Positions 38,833 through 47,718 of a DNA stretch of 64,000 bases are shown one piece after another. How positions within the stretch are numbered: the stretch's first letter is position 1; every line of letters starts with the position of its first letter. This DNA is from Streptosporangium sp. NBC_01755 (GTDB lineage Bacteria > Actinomycetota > Actinomycetes > Streptosporangiales > Streptosporangiaceae), in NCBI RefSeq assembly GCF_035917995.1, contig NZ_CP109131.1:7378001-7442000 (forward strand), written 5' to 3'. The notes below the pieces were generated by a model. That model did not search any database and was not told where the DNA came from. It worked only from the letters and a program-made list of their open reading frames with translations. Made by a program: the position numbers and the translations under genes.

Positions 38833-39275
38833 AATTCAGAAAGCTGATCAAGGCCTCACTCGGTCGCATTTATGTGATCTTGATTGACGTGGCCGGGTCG
38901 GCCGGGACCGGCCTGAAGAAGTCGAACGTCAGGCCCGGACGGCCGGTCGCGCCCCCGGCACCTGGATGGACAAGGTCGTGCGCTGGACGGACGACCACCC
39001 ACGGGCCACCGGAGCCCGCAAAGACGGCATCGAGCGTGTAGGCCGGGCGATCGTGTCTCCCCCGGTCGACACGGATCTTTCCCCTGGTCCGGCAGGGTGG
39101 ATTGATCAAGGCCCTGGGACGGTGTTGGTCGCACCGGCTCGGGGCCGTCTTTCTTTCTCCGGGTGACCGACTCGCGCCGGGCGGGGAGTCCGTACTTCCA
39201 CGGGTGGGTGGCGTTCGGTGAACAGCGCGGATGGCCATGGCCTCCGCGTAAGATCGCGAGCCGCGGGTCGCGATT
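38833..39275 (+). other. Intergenic region with relic sequence
   Basis: About 440 bases upstream of argG without a supported gene. It includes repeat R1 (39070-39175) and a short piece related to repeat R2 near 39190-39222. The rest shows no recognisable coding or structural signal. Confidence 0.4.
39070..39175. repeat. Dispersed repeat R1, copy 1
   Basis: 106 bases nearly identical and in the same orientation to 57342-57447, sharing for example GGGACGGTGTTGGTCGCACC and GGGCCGTCTTTCTTTCTCCG. The second copy lies just upstream of the plasmid-type HTH gene at 56248-57258, so R1 may be part of the leader region of that element. Confidence 0.75.
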
Positions 39276-39304
39276 TTGCATGACCATGCAACACGGTGCA
39301 TAAT
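39276..39304 (+). promoter_or_regulatory. argG: argG promoter with ArgR-like operator
   Basis: A perfect palindrome TTGCATG-AC-CATGCAA (39276-39291) overlaps a -35-like TTGCAT (39276-39281). A third half site, GGTGCATAA, begins at 39296. A -10-like CATAAT (39299-39304) lies 17 bases downstream of the -35. Transcription would start near 39311-39313, at the argG ATG, so the mRNA is probably leaderless. TGCAT-type palindromes resemble ARG boxes, and arginine repression by ArgR is the expected control (inference). Confidence 0.65.
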
Positions 39305-39312
39305 CTTGTTTT

Positions 39313-40761
39313 ATGTCCAAGGTTCTCACCTCCTTGCCCGCCGGCGAGCGCGTCGGCATCGCCTTCTCAGGCGGCCTCGACACCTCGGTCGCCGTCGCGT
39401 GGATGCGCGACAAGGGTGCCGTTCCGTGCACCTACACCGCCGACATCGGCCAGTACGACGAGCCCGACATCGCCTCGGTACCCGGCCGCGCGTTGACGTA
39501 CGGCGCCGAGATCGCGCGCCTGGTCGACTGCCGCGCGGCGCTGGTCGAGGAGGGCCTGGCCGCGCTCACCTGCGGTGCGTTCCACATCCGCTCGGGCGGG
39601 CGCGCCTACTTCAACACCACGCCGCTAGGTCGTGCCGTCACCGGGACCCTGCTGGTCCGGGCGATGATCGAGGACGACGTGCAGATCTGGGGCGACGGCT
39701 CGACGTTCAAGGGCAACGACATCGAACGGTTCTACCGGTACGGCCTGCTCGCCAACCCCCACCTGCGCATCTACAAGCCCTGGCTCGACGCGGACTTCGT
39801 GTCCGAACTCGGCGGCCGCAAGGAGATGTCGGAGTGGCTGCTCGCCCACGGCCTGCCCTACCGCGACAGCACCGAGAAGGCCTACTCGACCGACGCCAAC
39901 ATCTGGGGCGCCACCCACGAGGCCAAGACCCTGGAACACCTTGACACCGGCATCGAGACCGTGGACCCGATCATGGGCGTGCGATTCTGGGATCCCGCGG
40001 TCGAGATCGCCGCCGAGGACGTGACCATCGGCTTCGACCAGGGCCGCCCCGTGACGATCAACGGCAAGGAGTTCGCCAGCCCGGTCGACCTGGTGATGGA
40101 GGCGAACACGATCGGCGGGCGGCACGGCCTGGGCATGTCGGACCAGATCGAGAACCGGGTGATCGAGGCCAAGAGCCGGGGCATCTACGAGGCGCCTGGG
40201 ATGGCGTTGCTGCACGCGGCGTACGAACGGCTGGTCAACGCGATCCACAACGAGGACACCCTGGCGAGCTACCACGCCGAGGGCCGGCGGCTCGGCCGGT
40301 TGATGTACGAGGGCCGCTGGCTCGACCCGCAGGCGCTGATGCTGCGAGAGTCGCTGCAGCGCTGGGTCGGCACGGCGGTCATCGGCGAGGTGACGCTGCG
40401 GCTGCGGCGCGGTGAGGACTACTCGATTCTGGACACCTCAGGCCCGGCCTTCAGCTACCACCCGGACAAGCTGTCGATGGAGCGCACCGAGGACTCGGCG
40501 TTCGGCCCGGTGGACCGGATCGGCCAGCTCACCATGCGCAACCTCGACATCGCCGACTCGCGTGCCAAGCTCGAACAGTACGCCAGCCTCGGCATGGTCG
40601 GCACCGCCCATGCCGCGCTCATCGGCGCCGTCCAGGCGGCCTCGACCGAACTGATCGGCGCGATGCCGCAGGGCGGAGCCGAGGTCATCGCCTCACGCGG
40701 CGAGGTCTCCGGCGACGACGAGATGCTCGACCACGCCGCGATGGAGTTCGGCACCGACTGA
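39313..40761 (+). CDS. argG: Argininosuccinate synthase, long (about 480-residue) type
   Basis: 482 residues. It joins citrulline and aspartate with ATP to form argininosuccinate in arginine synthesis. The PP-loop motif SGGLDTS is at residues 19-25; downstream are YNTTPLGRAV-like (YFNTTPLGRAV), GDGSTFKGNDIERF and the substrate-binding ENRVIEAKSRGIYEAPGMAL block. The length fits the long bacterial type (as in E. coli) rather than the about 400-residue type more common in actinomycetes. It stands alone, away from other arg genes and flanked on both sides by relic repeats, so it may be a second or acquired copy. The start is fixed by the adjacent promoter; there is no leader or ribosome-binding site. 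Confidence 0.95.
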   Translation: MSKVLTSLPAGERVGIAFSGGLDTSVAVAWMRDKGAVPCTYTADIGQYDEPDIASVPGRALTYGAEIARLVDCRAALVEEGLAALTCGAFHIRSGGRAYFNTTPLGRAVTGTLLVRAMIEDDVQIWGDGSTFKGNDIERFYRYGLLANPHLRIYKPWLDADFVSELGGRKEMSEWLLAHGLPYRDSTEKAYSTDANIWGATHEAKTLEHLDTGIETVDPIMGVRFWDPAVEIAAEDVTIGFDQGRPVTINGKEFASPVDLVMEANTIGGRHGLGMSDQIENRVIEAKSRGIYEAPGMALLHAAYERLVNAIHNEDTLASYHAEGRRLGRLMYEGRWLDPQALMLRESLQRWVGTAVIGEVTLRLRRGEDYSILDTSGPAFSYHPDKLSMERTEDSAFGPVDRIGQLTMRNLDIADSRAKLEQYASLGMVGTAHAALIGAVQAASTELIGAMPQGGAEVIASRGEVSGDDEMLDHAAMEFGTD

Positions 40762-40842
40762 ACCGCCGACGTCAACGGCACTTCTGAAATGCCGCGACTC
40801 CGGGGACCGGCTTCCGGAGAGCACCGGTAGCCCCCGATCGGG

Positions 40843-40947
40843 GTATCTCGGAGATTTTCACCAACGGCGCCCGCTGCTCGACCGGCGTTGGAAAGGGGAG
40901 ATCGACCGGGGCGTTCAACCGTTCTCGGCTGGAGTCCGCCCTTCCAC
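40843..40947. repeat. Dispersed repeat R2, copy 2
   Basis: About 105 bases matching 57771-57882 in the same orientation, sharing GAGATTTTCACCAACGGCGC and CGGCTGGAGTCCGCCCTTCC. It lies 80 bases after argG. The region before it (40798-40820) also holds a weak CTCCGG...CCGGAG stem that might terminate argG. Confidence 0.7.
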
Positions 40948-40994
40948 CCCAGCACCAGTAACACCAGCCAGTCGCCAAGTCCACCCGGCACTTC

Positions 40995-41482
40995 TGGATT
41001 CCGCTCTGCACGCTCTCGGACTCAGCGGCGAGTCGGGCGCGGTGGCGGCCAGGACCGGCGACGACGTCAGCGACCTGGCCGGCGCGGCCGTCATCGGCCT
41101 GATTCGGTCGGCGCAGACCGAGGAACCCGGCCGGTTCGTCCTGCTGGACGCCGACGAGATCACCCCACTGACGATCAGCGCTACCCTGGCCTCGAACGAA
41201 CCGGAGGTCGTCGTGCGGGGCGGGCAGCTGCTGGCGCGCCGCCTGGTGCGGGCCTTCCCACATGGGCCGGCGAAGTTCGCCGGAGCTGAGGACACCGTGC
41301 TGATCACCGGTGGGACCGGCACGCTCGGCGGGCTGCTGGCCCGTCACCTGGTCACCGTGCACGGGGTGCGACAGTTGGTCCTGGTCAGCCGCCGGGGTGA
41401 CGCGCCAGGGTTGCGGGACGAACTCACCGCACTGGGAGCCACCGTCACTGTGGCCGCCTGCGACGTCGCGGACCGGGAGGAC
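40995..41482 (+). pseudogene. Orphan polyketide synthase ketoreductase fragment
   Basis: The frame encodes the structural subdomain (AGAAVIGLIRSAQTEEPGRF) and the first half of the catalytic subdomain of a PKS ketoreductase (VLITGGTGTLGGLLARHLVT, LVLVSRRG, VAACDVADRE). It then stops being PKS-like at about 41482, where relic repeat R3 begins. The catalytic Ser-Tyr-Asn region is missing. It is clearly different in sequence from the KRs at the left end of the window, so it derives from another assembly line. Confidence 0.75.
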
Positions 41483-41488
41483 GGGGCG

Positions 41489-41640
41489 GGCAGGAGGCCC
41501 AGCCGGGTGGGGGCTGCGTATCTGCCGCTTTCGCCTCGCGAAGCGGGTGCGGGTGCGGGGGGGCCATATCTCCTATCACGGAGCCAGGGGTTGGAGATCC
41601 GGGTGAACCGGTCGGAGGGCGGCTTCGCCGGTCATAGGAT
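41489..41640 (-). repeat. Repeat R3: internally deleted copy of the HTH element gene
   Basis: The first part (41489-41560) matches 56406-56480 and the second part (41573-41640) matches 57193-57250. These are the 3' and 5' portions of the HTH gene at 56248-57258, in the same orientation. On the minus strand the second part encodes KPPSDRFTRISN, the N-terminus of that protein. It is a deletion derivative that ends exactly at the stop of the metalloprotease gene. Confidence 0.65.
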
Positions 41641-44025
41641 GAATTTTCCCGGCGGGGGGACGACCGGTGTGTCCTCGAGGTTCAGCGCGGCATCGATTAC
41701 CGCGTCCCACTTCTTCTGGAGCAGCCGCGAGCTGACCTCCACGTCCTCCAGGTGCAGGAGGATCGCGAAACGAGCATGCGCGTGCAGCAACGGTGAGGTG
41801 ATCGAGTTCTTGAACCGTCCGATGACCGCCCATGCGATCAAGGTCGCGACATCGTTCGACCCGTCGACCCTTGCAGCAGCATCGTCGAGCACCCGCAGTG
41901 CCTTGCGCACTGTCTGATCCAGCAACTCGTGCAACACCACCGTCGACTGCTCGACCACCCGGCCGAGCCGTTCCGGTGTCAGCAGAGGGCCAAGGATCAC
42001 ATCCGCGCCGGACTGCACGATCGAGGGAATGTCCACCATCCCGGCGAACCGGTTCTCGAATCCGCCCGGCTTCTCGCTCACTCCACCCGACGGCGGTACC
42101 AGTAGTGGATCTACATGAGCGGGCACCTCGAGGAACTCGGGCGACAACAGATCCACCACTGCACGTAGCGCCTCGAGCTGATCCTCCTCCGGCACGGGCG
42201 ACCATTCGCCGGCGAACCTGCCATCCGGCGTCGTCTCGCCGGCCTGTGCGTACTTGCGGACGGTTCCGCCCACTGCCTTGATGACCGACACCACCTGGTA
42301 CCGGTGGATGAGGTACAGCAACCGGAACCTTCGCTGGATCTCGTTCGAGTCCTCACCGGCCGGCGCACTCGACGCGGAGAATCGGGCAAGCGCTACCTGC
42401 CGCACCCTTACAATGCGCGCGAACGACTCCAGCGGGCGCCCCGGGGCATGCCATCTACCACCGCTTGCGTCGGCCATGTAGTCGTGTCGCGAATCCTCGT
42501 TCGAGGTGTACGTGAGTACGTCGTCGACGCCGCCGGGAGCCGTGGCTGAGTCGAGGAGCTGTGGCGCGTAGAGCGCCTTGACGAGCCAGTGGTCCCACGG
42601 TCCGAGCTTGTTCCCGTACGACTGGCCCGGAGACTGAGCGTCCCCGGACACCACGCGGCCGTCGTCGGTGACATCGAATACCGGGCTCAGATAGTCCATC
42701 ACCGACGGCACCGAGTGACAGTGCGACGCGAGGTTGTGTTGGAATCCGAACGTGTGTCCTACCTCGTGTGCCGCGACTTCCTCGACTCGCTGCAGCACGA
42801 TCGCCTCCACCTCGTCACGACGAGCGTCCGCTTCTCCGAGGATGGCCTGGGCGAGCGTGCGGACGTCCTCGATGCGCTTGGATCCCAGCGACACGCACCC
42901 CTTGATGATCTCGCCGGTGCGCGGATCGGTGTGGATCGCACCGAACGCCCACCCGCGGTCAAGGCGATGCGTCCAGGCGATCGTTCCATAGCGCGGGTCG
43001 AAGAGGTCCTCCCCTTCGGGGCACACCTCCACGCGGTAGAAGTCGGGCTGCCCGATGGCCTCGAACACCTCTCGCCACCAGTTCGCCCCGTTGAGGATCG
43101 CGGAGCGATACGGCTCCGGTATCCCGGGGTCCAGGCGGAACACGATCGGTGGGTTGTCCGCACCGGGCGTGAGGCGGAATACGGGCGCGAGGGCCTCGCG
43201 CGCGTCCTCTTCTCCGATCCGGTCGAAGCGGAACAGTTCCACGTCGCCGATCGATCCCTGCCTGGGGTGCATGCGAACCGGTGAGAACCCCGGCTCGGGC
43301 AGTGGGCGCAACGCGATCCGCTGGGTGATCGACAGGGTATCCCCGGGGGCCGGGTAGCCGTGATTCGTCGGCTCGGCAGCCGGTTCCCCCAAGGTGCCGA
43401 CCGGACCTTCCGGGGGCACCTCGGCGCTCACGCCGTAGGTGACGACAGCGTCGAGCACGAGGATCTCGTCGAACCACTGGCGGTGGACGACGCGACTGAG
43501 CTCCGGCCGGAGCTCATACGGGATCCCGTGGTGGCGGGTGAGCAGCTGCGCGAGTTGGAGGTGATCGAGAAGAGCGAGCGCGGTGGGGTCGAAGGTCCCC
43601 CTCCCGGGCCTTCCTCCGTTCGTGGGCGTCGCGCCGGCTTCAGCAGCGGAGGCTCTCGCTTCGCCGGAGGCGGCGTGCACGAGGACAGACTCGGGGAACG
43701 AGTCTCGCGCGGCGCGCGTGGCCGCGCCGTGGAGGACTCCCTGGGCGGTGGCGGAGGCTGTGCTGAGTCCGTAGGTGGTGTTCTCGGCGACGATCGCCCA
43801 CCCGTCCTCGGTGGCGTCCGCACGGCACGCTCGGGACGGACCGATCTGGCCTCGGTCCACTCCGATGGCGCCCCATCCGATGCCCCGGAGGACGTGGCTG
43901 TGGAGGAGGAACCGGGGCGAGTCTGCGACGGACCAGGCGAACGCGCCGTCGCCCGCGAGCTCGCCGGGGGACCCGTGATCGAGCGCAGGAGTGCCTGAGG
44001 AATCGGACTCAGGTTCGGTGGGCAT
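41632..44025 (-). CDS. Zinc-dependent metalloprotease (HExxHxxGxxH type, DUF5117/DUF4953-like)
   Basis: 797 residues. The zinc site is HEVGHTFGFQHN, followed by SVMDYLSP with the conserved Met turn. The preceding block (YGTIAWTHRLDRGWAFGAIH, IIKGCVSLGSKRIEDVR) and the C-terminal helical part fit the large zinc-metalloprotease family annotated with DUF5117/DUF4953. No signal peptide or membrane anchor is visible, whereas many relatives are exported, so it may act in the cytosol or have lost an export signal. The last codons (GKFIL, stop) lie at the edge of repeat R3, so the native C-terminus may have been altered. It diverges from the ABC importer operon and may be co-regulated through the shared intergenic region. 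Confidence 0.85.
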   Translation of the reverse strand: MPTEPESDSSGTPALDHGSPGELAGDGAFAWSVADSPRFLLHSHVLRGIGWGAIGVDRGQIGPSRACRADATEDGWAIVAENTTYGLSTASATAQGVLHGAATRAARDSFPESVLVHAASGEARASAAEAGATPTNGGRPGRGTFDPTALALLDHLQLAQLLTRHHGIPYELRPELSRVVHRQWFDEILVLDAVVTYGVSAEVPPEGPVGTLGEPAAEPTNHGYPAPGDTLSITQRIALRPLPEPGFSPVRMHPRQGSIGDVELFRFDRIGEEDAREALAPVFRLTPGADNPPIVFRLDPGIPEPYRSAILNGANWWREVFEAIGQPDFYRVEVCPEGEDLFDPRYGTIAWTHRLDRGWAFGAIHTDPRTGEIIKGCVSLGSKRIEDVRTLAQAILGEADARRDEVEAIVLQRVEEVAAHEVGHTFGFQHNLASHCHSVPSVMDYLSPVFDVTDDGRVVSGDAQSPGQSYGNKLGPWDHWLVKALYAPQLLDSATAPGGVDDVLTYTSNEDSRHDYMADASGGRWHAPGRPLESFARIVRVRQVALARFSASSAPAGEDSNEIQRRFRLLYLIHRYQVVSVIKAVGGTVRKYAQAGETTPDGRFAGEWSPVPEEDQLEALRAVVDLLSPEFLEVPAHVDPLLVPPSGGVSEKPGGFENRFAGMVDIPSIVQSGADVILGPLLTPERLGRVVEQSTVVLHELLDQTVRKALRVLDDAAARVDGSNDVATLIAWAVIGRFKNSITSPLLHAHARFAILLHLEDVEVSSRLLQKKWDAVIDAALNLEDTPVVPPPGKFIL

Positions 44026-44084
44026 GCTTTCGGCCCTTTCATTGGGGCTTGCGGGGTGTGACCTATGTCGCTACGGTTCCGGCA

Positions 44085-44101
44085 TGGTACTTCATATACC
44101 A
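44085..44101. promoter_or_regulatory. GntR-type operator candidate upstream of the importer operon
   Basis: TGGTA-CTTCATA-TACCA is a 5+5 palindrome with a 7-base centre, in the 120-base gap between the divergent metalloprotease and binding-protein genes. TGGT/ACCA symmetry is typical of FadR-subfamily GntR regulators, and the last gene of the operon encodes one. A site here could control both directions. Confidence 0.5.
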
Positions 44102-44145
44102 AACAGTTTCCAGGAGCTGAGGAACGACGGCACCGGAGGTGTGCA

Positions 44146-45723
44146 GTGACACGAGAATCAGTCCCGCAAGGGGGCGGACCGGCAGGCGTCCGCCGGTTCG
44201 TCGGCAGAAGGGTTCTCGGGCAAGTCGCCGCGGTGACGGTGATCGCCGTGGCCGCTGCCGGGTGTGGTGCCGGATCCTCCTCGGGATCCGGTGCTGAGAA
44301 CCGGATCGTGATCGCCCAGTCGAGCGATCCGGGCAGCCTCAACGTGACCGTTCGCGACAACCGCGCGGAGATGAACGTCTCGGAGAACGTCACCGAGAGG
44401 TTGCTGCGCTTCGACCCGGAGGCGACGGGCTTCGAACCCGTGTTGGCCACCAGTTGGAAGCAGATCGACCCCCTCACCGTGGAACTGAAGCTGCGCGAGG
44501 GTGTGAAGTTCACCAACGGAGAGCCGTTCAACGCCGAGAGTGCCGTCTACAGCCTCGACCTGGTGCGGAACGCGAATCCGTACAAGTCGATGCTGCAACC
44601 GATCACCACAGTCGAGGCAGTCGACGACTACACGATTCGCGTGAAGACCCAGCGGCCGTCGCCGCTGGTGATGAACGGACTCGCCTACAGCAGCTATCAG
44701 TTCCCGAAGAAGTACTACACCGAGGTCGGTGGAGAGAAGTTCGGGGTGGAGCCGATCGGCACCGGGCCGTTCGTTCTGAAGAAGTGGAACCGCGGCGAGA
44801 GCATCCAGATGACCGCCAATCCGGACTACTGGGCCGGCAAGGCCAAGTACGACGAGTTGGACTTCAAGATCATTCCGGACCCGTCCTCGCAGATCGCGGC
44901 CTTGCAGAGCGGTGAGGTCGATCTCGTCGCCAAGGTGGAGGTCGGCTCGTTCGATGCGGTGGCGTCGGGATCGAACTCGACCCTCGTGAGTCGGCCGGGA
45001 ATGCGCTGTGTCGCGCTGGTCTTCAACCAGAGGTACAAGTCTCCGCTGAGCAACCCCAAGGTGCGACAGGCGCTCTGGCACGCGATCGATGTCCGGTCGC
45101 TGATCGATCAGCAGCTGGGCGGCAAGGGTGAGCTGCTCGAGGGGCAGATGGTGACGCCCAACTTCACCGGCTACGTCCCGGACACGCCGGCCTCGGTCTA
45201 CGACTTCGATCCGGACAAGACCAAGCAGATGCTTGCAGAAGCCGGGTATCCCGACGGTTTCACGATCGATTTCAAGTATGCGATCGGACTCTTCCCGCAG
45301 GACAAGGAAATCGCTCAGGTGATCGCCGGCCAGTTGGAGAAGGTCGGCATCAAGGTCAAGCAGACGGGGCTCGAGGCCGGGGCCTTTCTGACCGAGCACA
45401 ACGCACACACGCTGCGAGACATGTACATGGTCGGCTACCTGCCGCCACCGGACGCGAGCTTCATGTATGACGTGTGGCGTCCCGGGCCGGACGCTGTGTA
45501 CCAGGATGCCGAGTTCGGCCGGTTGCTCGATGAGACCTACAGCGTGGCGGACCCCGACAAGCGGCAGAAGGTCTTCGAGCAGCTCGTGGATCGCCTCCGG
45601 GAGGATCCGCCCTGGGTGCCCTTGTTCCAGAGCGCTGACAACTACGGCGTGTCGAAGCGCATCACGGGATTCACGCCGCACGCCACCCAACTGATCGTGC
45701 CTTACGAGCTGGAGATCAAGTGA
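44146..45723 (+). CDS. ABC transporter substrate-binding lipoprotein (family 5, peptide/nickel type)
   Basis: 525 residues from GTG 44146, chosen because GGAGG ends 6 bases upstream; an earlier in-frame ATG (44065) overlaps the operator region. The N-terminus has arginines, a hydrophobic stretch and a lipobox ending at Cys40 (AVAAAGCGAG), so it is a membrane-anchored lipoprotein. The family 5 solute-binding pattern is clear: LTVELKLREGVKFTNGEPFN, IGTGPFVLKKW, ANPDYWAGKAKYDELDFKII and NPKVRQALWHAID. It collects the substrate for the importer encoded downstream. The ligand could be a peptide, an acylated amino acid or a similar amide. Confidence 0.93.
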   Translation: MTRESVPQGGGPAGVRRFVGRRVLGQVAAVTVIAVAAAGCGAGSSSGSGAENRIVIAQSSDPGSLNVTVRDNRAEMNVSENVTERLLRFDPEATGFEPVLATSWKQIDPLTVELKLREGVKFTNGEPFNAESAVYSLDLVRNANPYKSMLQPITTVEAVDDYTIRVKTQRPSPLVMNGLAYSSYQFPKKYYTEVGGEKFGVEPIGTGPFVLKKWNRGESIQMTANPDYWAGKAKYDELDFKIIPDPSSQIAALQSGEVDLVAKVEVGSFDAVASGSNSTLVSRPGMRCVALVFNQRYKSPLSNPKVRQALWHAIDVRSLIDQQLGGKGELLEGQMVTPNFTGYVPDTPASVYDFDPDKTKQMLAEAGYPDGFTIDFKYAIGLFPQDKEIAQVIAGQLEKVGIKVKQTGLEAGAFLTEHNAHTLRDMYMVGYLPPPDASFMYDVWRPGPDAVYQDAEFGRLLDETYSVADPDKRQKVFEQLVDRLREDPPWVPLFQSADNYGVSKRITGFTPHATQLIVPYELEIK

Positions 45724-46712
45724 TGGAACACAACATCAAGGAAGTAACCGTGATGCGGGACCTCGACGGTTCCGACGTCCGGATCTGGGTGCATGAGTTC
45801 ATCGGGAGCGAACCCGGCCCGACGCTCGGTGTCATCGGCACCCAGCACGGAGACGAGTGGCTCACGGTCTCCGCCTTGCGTCATACCGTCGAGCAGCTGG
45901 GAAAGGAGGAGTTCCGCGGCAAGGTCATCGTCATTCCGGTGGCGAACCCGGTCTCGTTGCGAGACGGGGTTCGCAACACCCAGATCGAGTCGGACGCGCC
46001 GGACATGAACCGGGTCTGGCCGGGGAGCTTCACCTGGATCACGGACCTGCTGGTCAAGGCGTTGGTTCCCTTCGTGGAGAGCTGTGACGCGCTGATAGAC
46101 CTGCACTTTGGTCAGTGGGGCGTGCTGATGGCCAACGCGTGGTGGAGTGAGGACCTGCCGGACGACAAGGTCACCCAGCAGGGGCGCGACATGTGCATCG
46201 CATTCGGCAGCTCGGTGCAGAGGCGCGCGGGCCTGAAGCATCCTGGATCCGGAACGCTGGCCGCATACGCCGGAATCGGGTTGGGGATCCCCTGCATCTC
46301 GGGAGGGATCGGCGGAGCAGGCTTCGGACTGGCCGAGGAGCAGCGGTGGATCGAGGCCAACACCACCGGTGTGCTCAATGTGATGACCCAGCTCGGGATG
46401 CGAACCGAGCCGATGAAGCTCCCCGATCAACTGCTGCACTTCAGCAAGACCACGAGGGTGCATCCGTCGGTGGGAGGCCTGCTCCTGCCCGAGCCCGAGG
46501 TGATCGACCTCCTGCCGCGAGTCGAGCCGGGTCAGAAGCTCGGTGTGGTGGTGTGTCCGCAGACCTTCGAGGTCCTGGAGACCTTGACCGCGCCCGTCGG
46601 CGGGTGGCTGTACTGGACCGCTCGGTCCTATCCCGTGCGCCCAGGGTGCTTCGCGTTCGGGTTGGCCGAGGAGAGCTCGGCTCAATGGCTGCCCAGCCCG
46701 ACTACGAGCTGA
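45723..46712 (+). CDS. Succinylglutamate desuccinylase/aspartoacylase family deacylase
   Basis: 329 residues, ATG 45723 overlapping the binding-protein stop (TGATG). Zinc ligands are His42 and Glu45 in TQHGDEW and His128 in LIDLHFGQWG, as in the AstE/AspA branch of M14-like metallohydrolases. These enzymes remove an acyl group from N-acyl amino acids. Its place between the binding protein and the ATPases is strong context for processing the imported compound. The precise acyl donor is unknown. Confidence 0.88.
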   Translation: MEHNIKEVTVMRDLDGSDVRIWVHEFIGSEPGPTLGVIGTQHGDEWLTVSALRHTVEQLGKEEFRGKVIVIPVANPVSLRDGVRNTQIESDAPDMNRVWPGSFTWITDLLVKALVPFVESCDALIDLHFGQWGVLMANAWWSEDLPDDKVTQQGRDMCIAFGSSVQRRAGLKHPGSGTLAAYAGIGLGIPCISGGIGGAGFGLAEEQRWIEANTTGVLNVMTQLGMRTEPMKLPDQLLHFSKTTRVHPSVGGLLLPEPEVIDLLPRVEPGQKLGVVVCPQTFEVLETLTAPVGGWLYWTARSYPVRPGCFAFGLAEESSAQWLPSPTTS

Positions 46713-46722
46713 GGTCGTTCCG

Positions 46723-47718
46723 ATGGCGTCGAGCGATGATATGCCGCTGCTGGATGTGCGGGATCTGACCGTGAGCATCAACACGGCTGATGGTCAGATC
46801 CGGCCCTCCAACGGACTGTCCTTCGCATTGCGGCCCGGAGAAAGACTGGGATTGGTGGGGGAGTCCGGGTCAGGCAAGAGCATTACCGCGCTCAGCCTGG
46901 CGCGGCTCCTTCCGCCGCCGGCACGAGTGCGATCTGGCGAGGTGTTGTTCGAGGGGACGGACCTGCTGACTCTCACCGAAGCGGAGATGCGGCGTCTTCG
47001 GGGGGGCCGGATCGGCTTCGTCTTCCAGGACTCCACCACCAGCCTGAATCCAACGCTCACTGTGGGGTACCAGGTGGCCGAGAGCTTGCGGATCCATCGC
47101 GGGCGCAGCAAGCGCACGGCGCGGGCGGAGACGATCGATCTCCTGGACCGGGTCGGGCTCCCGGAGCCCGCTCGGAGGTTCGGCTCCTATCCGCACCAGT
47201 TGTCCGGTGGGCAACGGCAGCGAGTCGCGATCGCCATGGCGATCGCCTGCAAGCCGAAGCTGATCATCGCCGACGAGCCGACCACTGCGCTCGACGTCAG
47301 CGTGCAGGGCCAGATCTTGAGCTTGCTGTCCGAGCTCGTCAGCGACACCGACGCGGCGGTTCTGCTGATCACGCACGATCTTGCTGCCGCGGCGGACTTC
47401 TGCGATCGGATCGCCGTCATGTATGCCGGTCGGATCGTCGAGATGGCACCCGCTCGGGTCGTCGAGCGCGGAGCACGAATGCCGTACACCCAGGCGCTGC
47501 TGGACTGCATCCCGCGACTGGACGAGGACCTCGAGGCCCTGGCTGCTCCGGTTCAGGGCAGTCCTCCGAACCTGCTCGCGTTGCCGCCGGGGTGCTCGTT
47601 CCAACCGCGTTGCACGGCGGCGCGAGACGAATGCAATGACGGAGTGCCGGAACTCTCCGAGTTCGCACAGGGGCACCTGGCGCGATGTATCGGAGCACAG
47701 GCGGGAGGCTGGTTGTGA
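46723..47718 (+). CDS. Oligopeptide-type ABC transporter ATP-binding protein (DppD-like)
   Basis: 331 residues from ATG 46723, 10 bases after the deacylase stop. It has Walker A (GESGSGKS), a Q-loop (FVFQDSTTSLNP), the signature LSGGQRQR, Walker B (LIIADEPTTALD) and a switch His (LLITHDL). The C-terminal oligopeptide/dipeptide extension with cysteines (CSFQPRCTAARDEC) is present. It energises the importer together with the DppF-like subunit that follows. Its stop overlaps the next GTG. Confidence 0.93.
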   Translation: MASSDDMPLLDVRDLTVSINTADGQIRPSNGLSFALRPGERLGLVGESGSGKSITALSLARLLPPPARVRSGEVLFEGTDLLTLTEAEMRRLRGGRIGFVFQDSTTSLNPTLTVGYQVAESLRIHRGRSKRTARAETIDLLDRVGLPEPARRFGSYPHQLSGGQRQRVAIAMAIACKPKLIIADEPTTALDVSVQGQILSLLSELVSDTDAAVLLITHDLAAAADFCDRIAVMYAGRIVEMAPARVVERGARMPYTQALLDCIPRLDEDLEALAAPVQGSPPNLLALPPGCSFQPRCTAARDECNDGVPELSEFAQGHLARCIGAQAGGWL

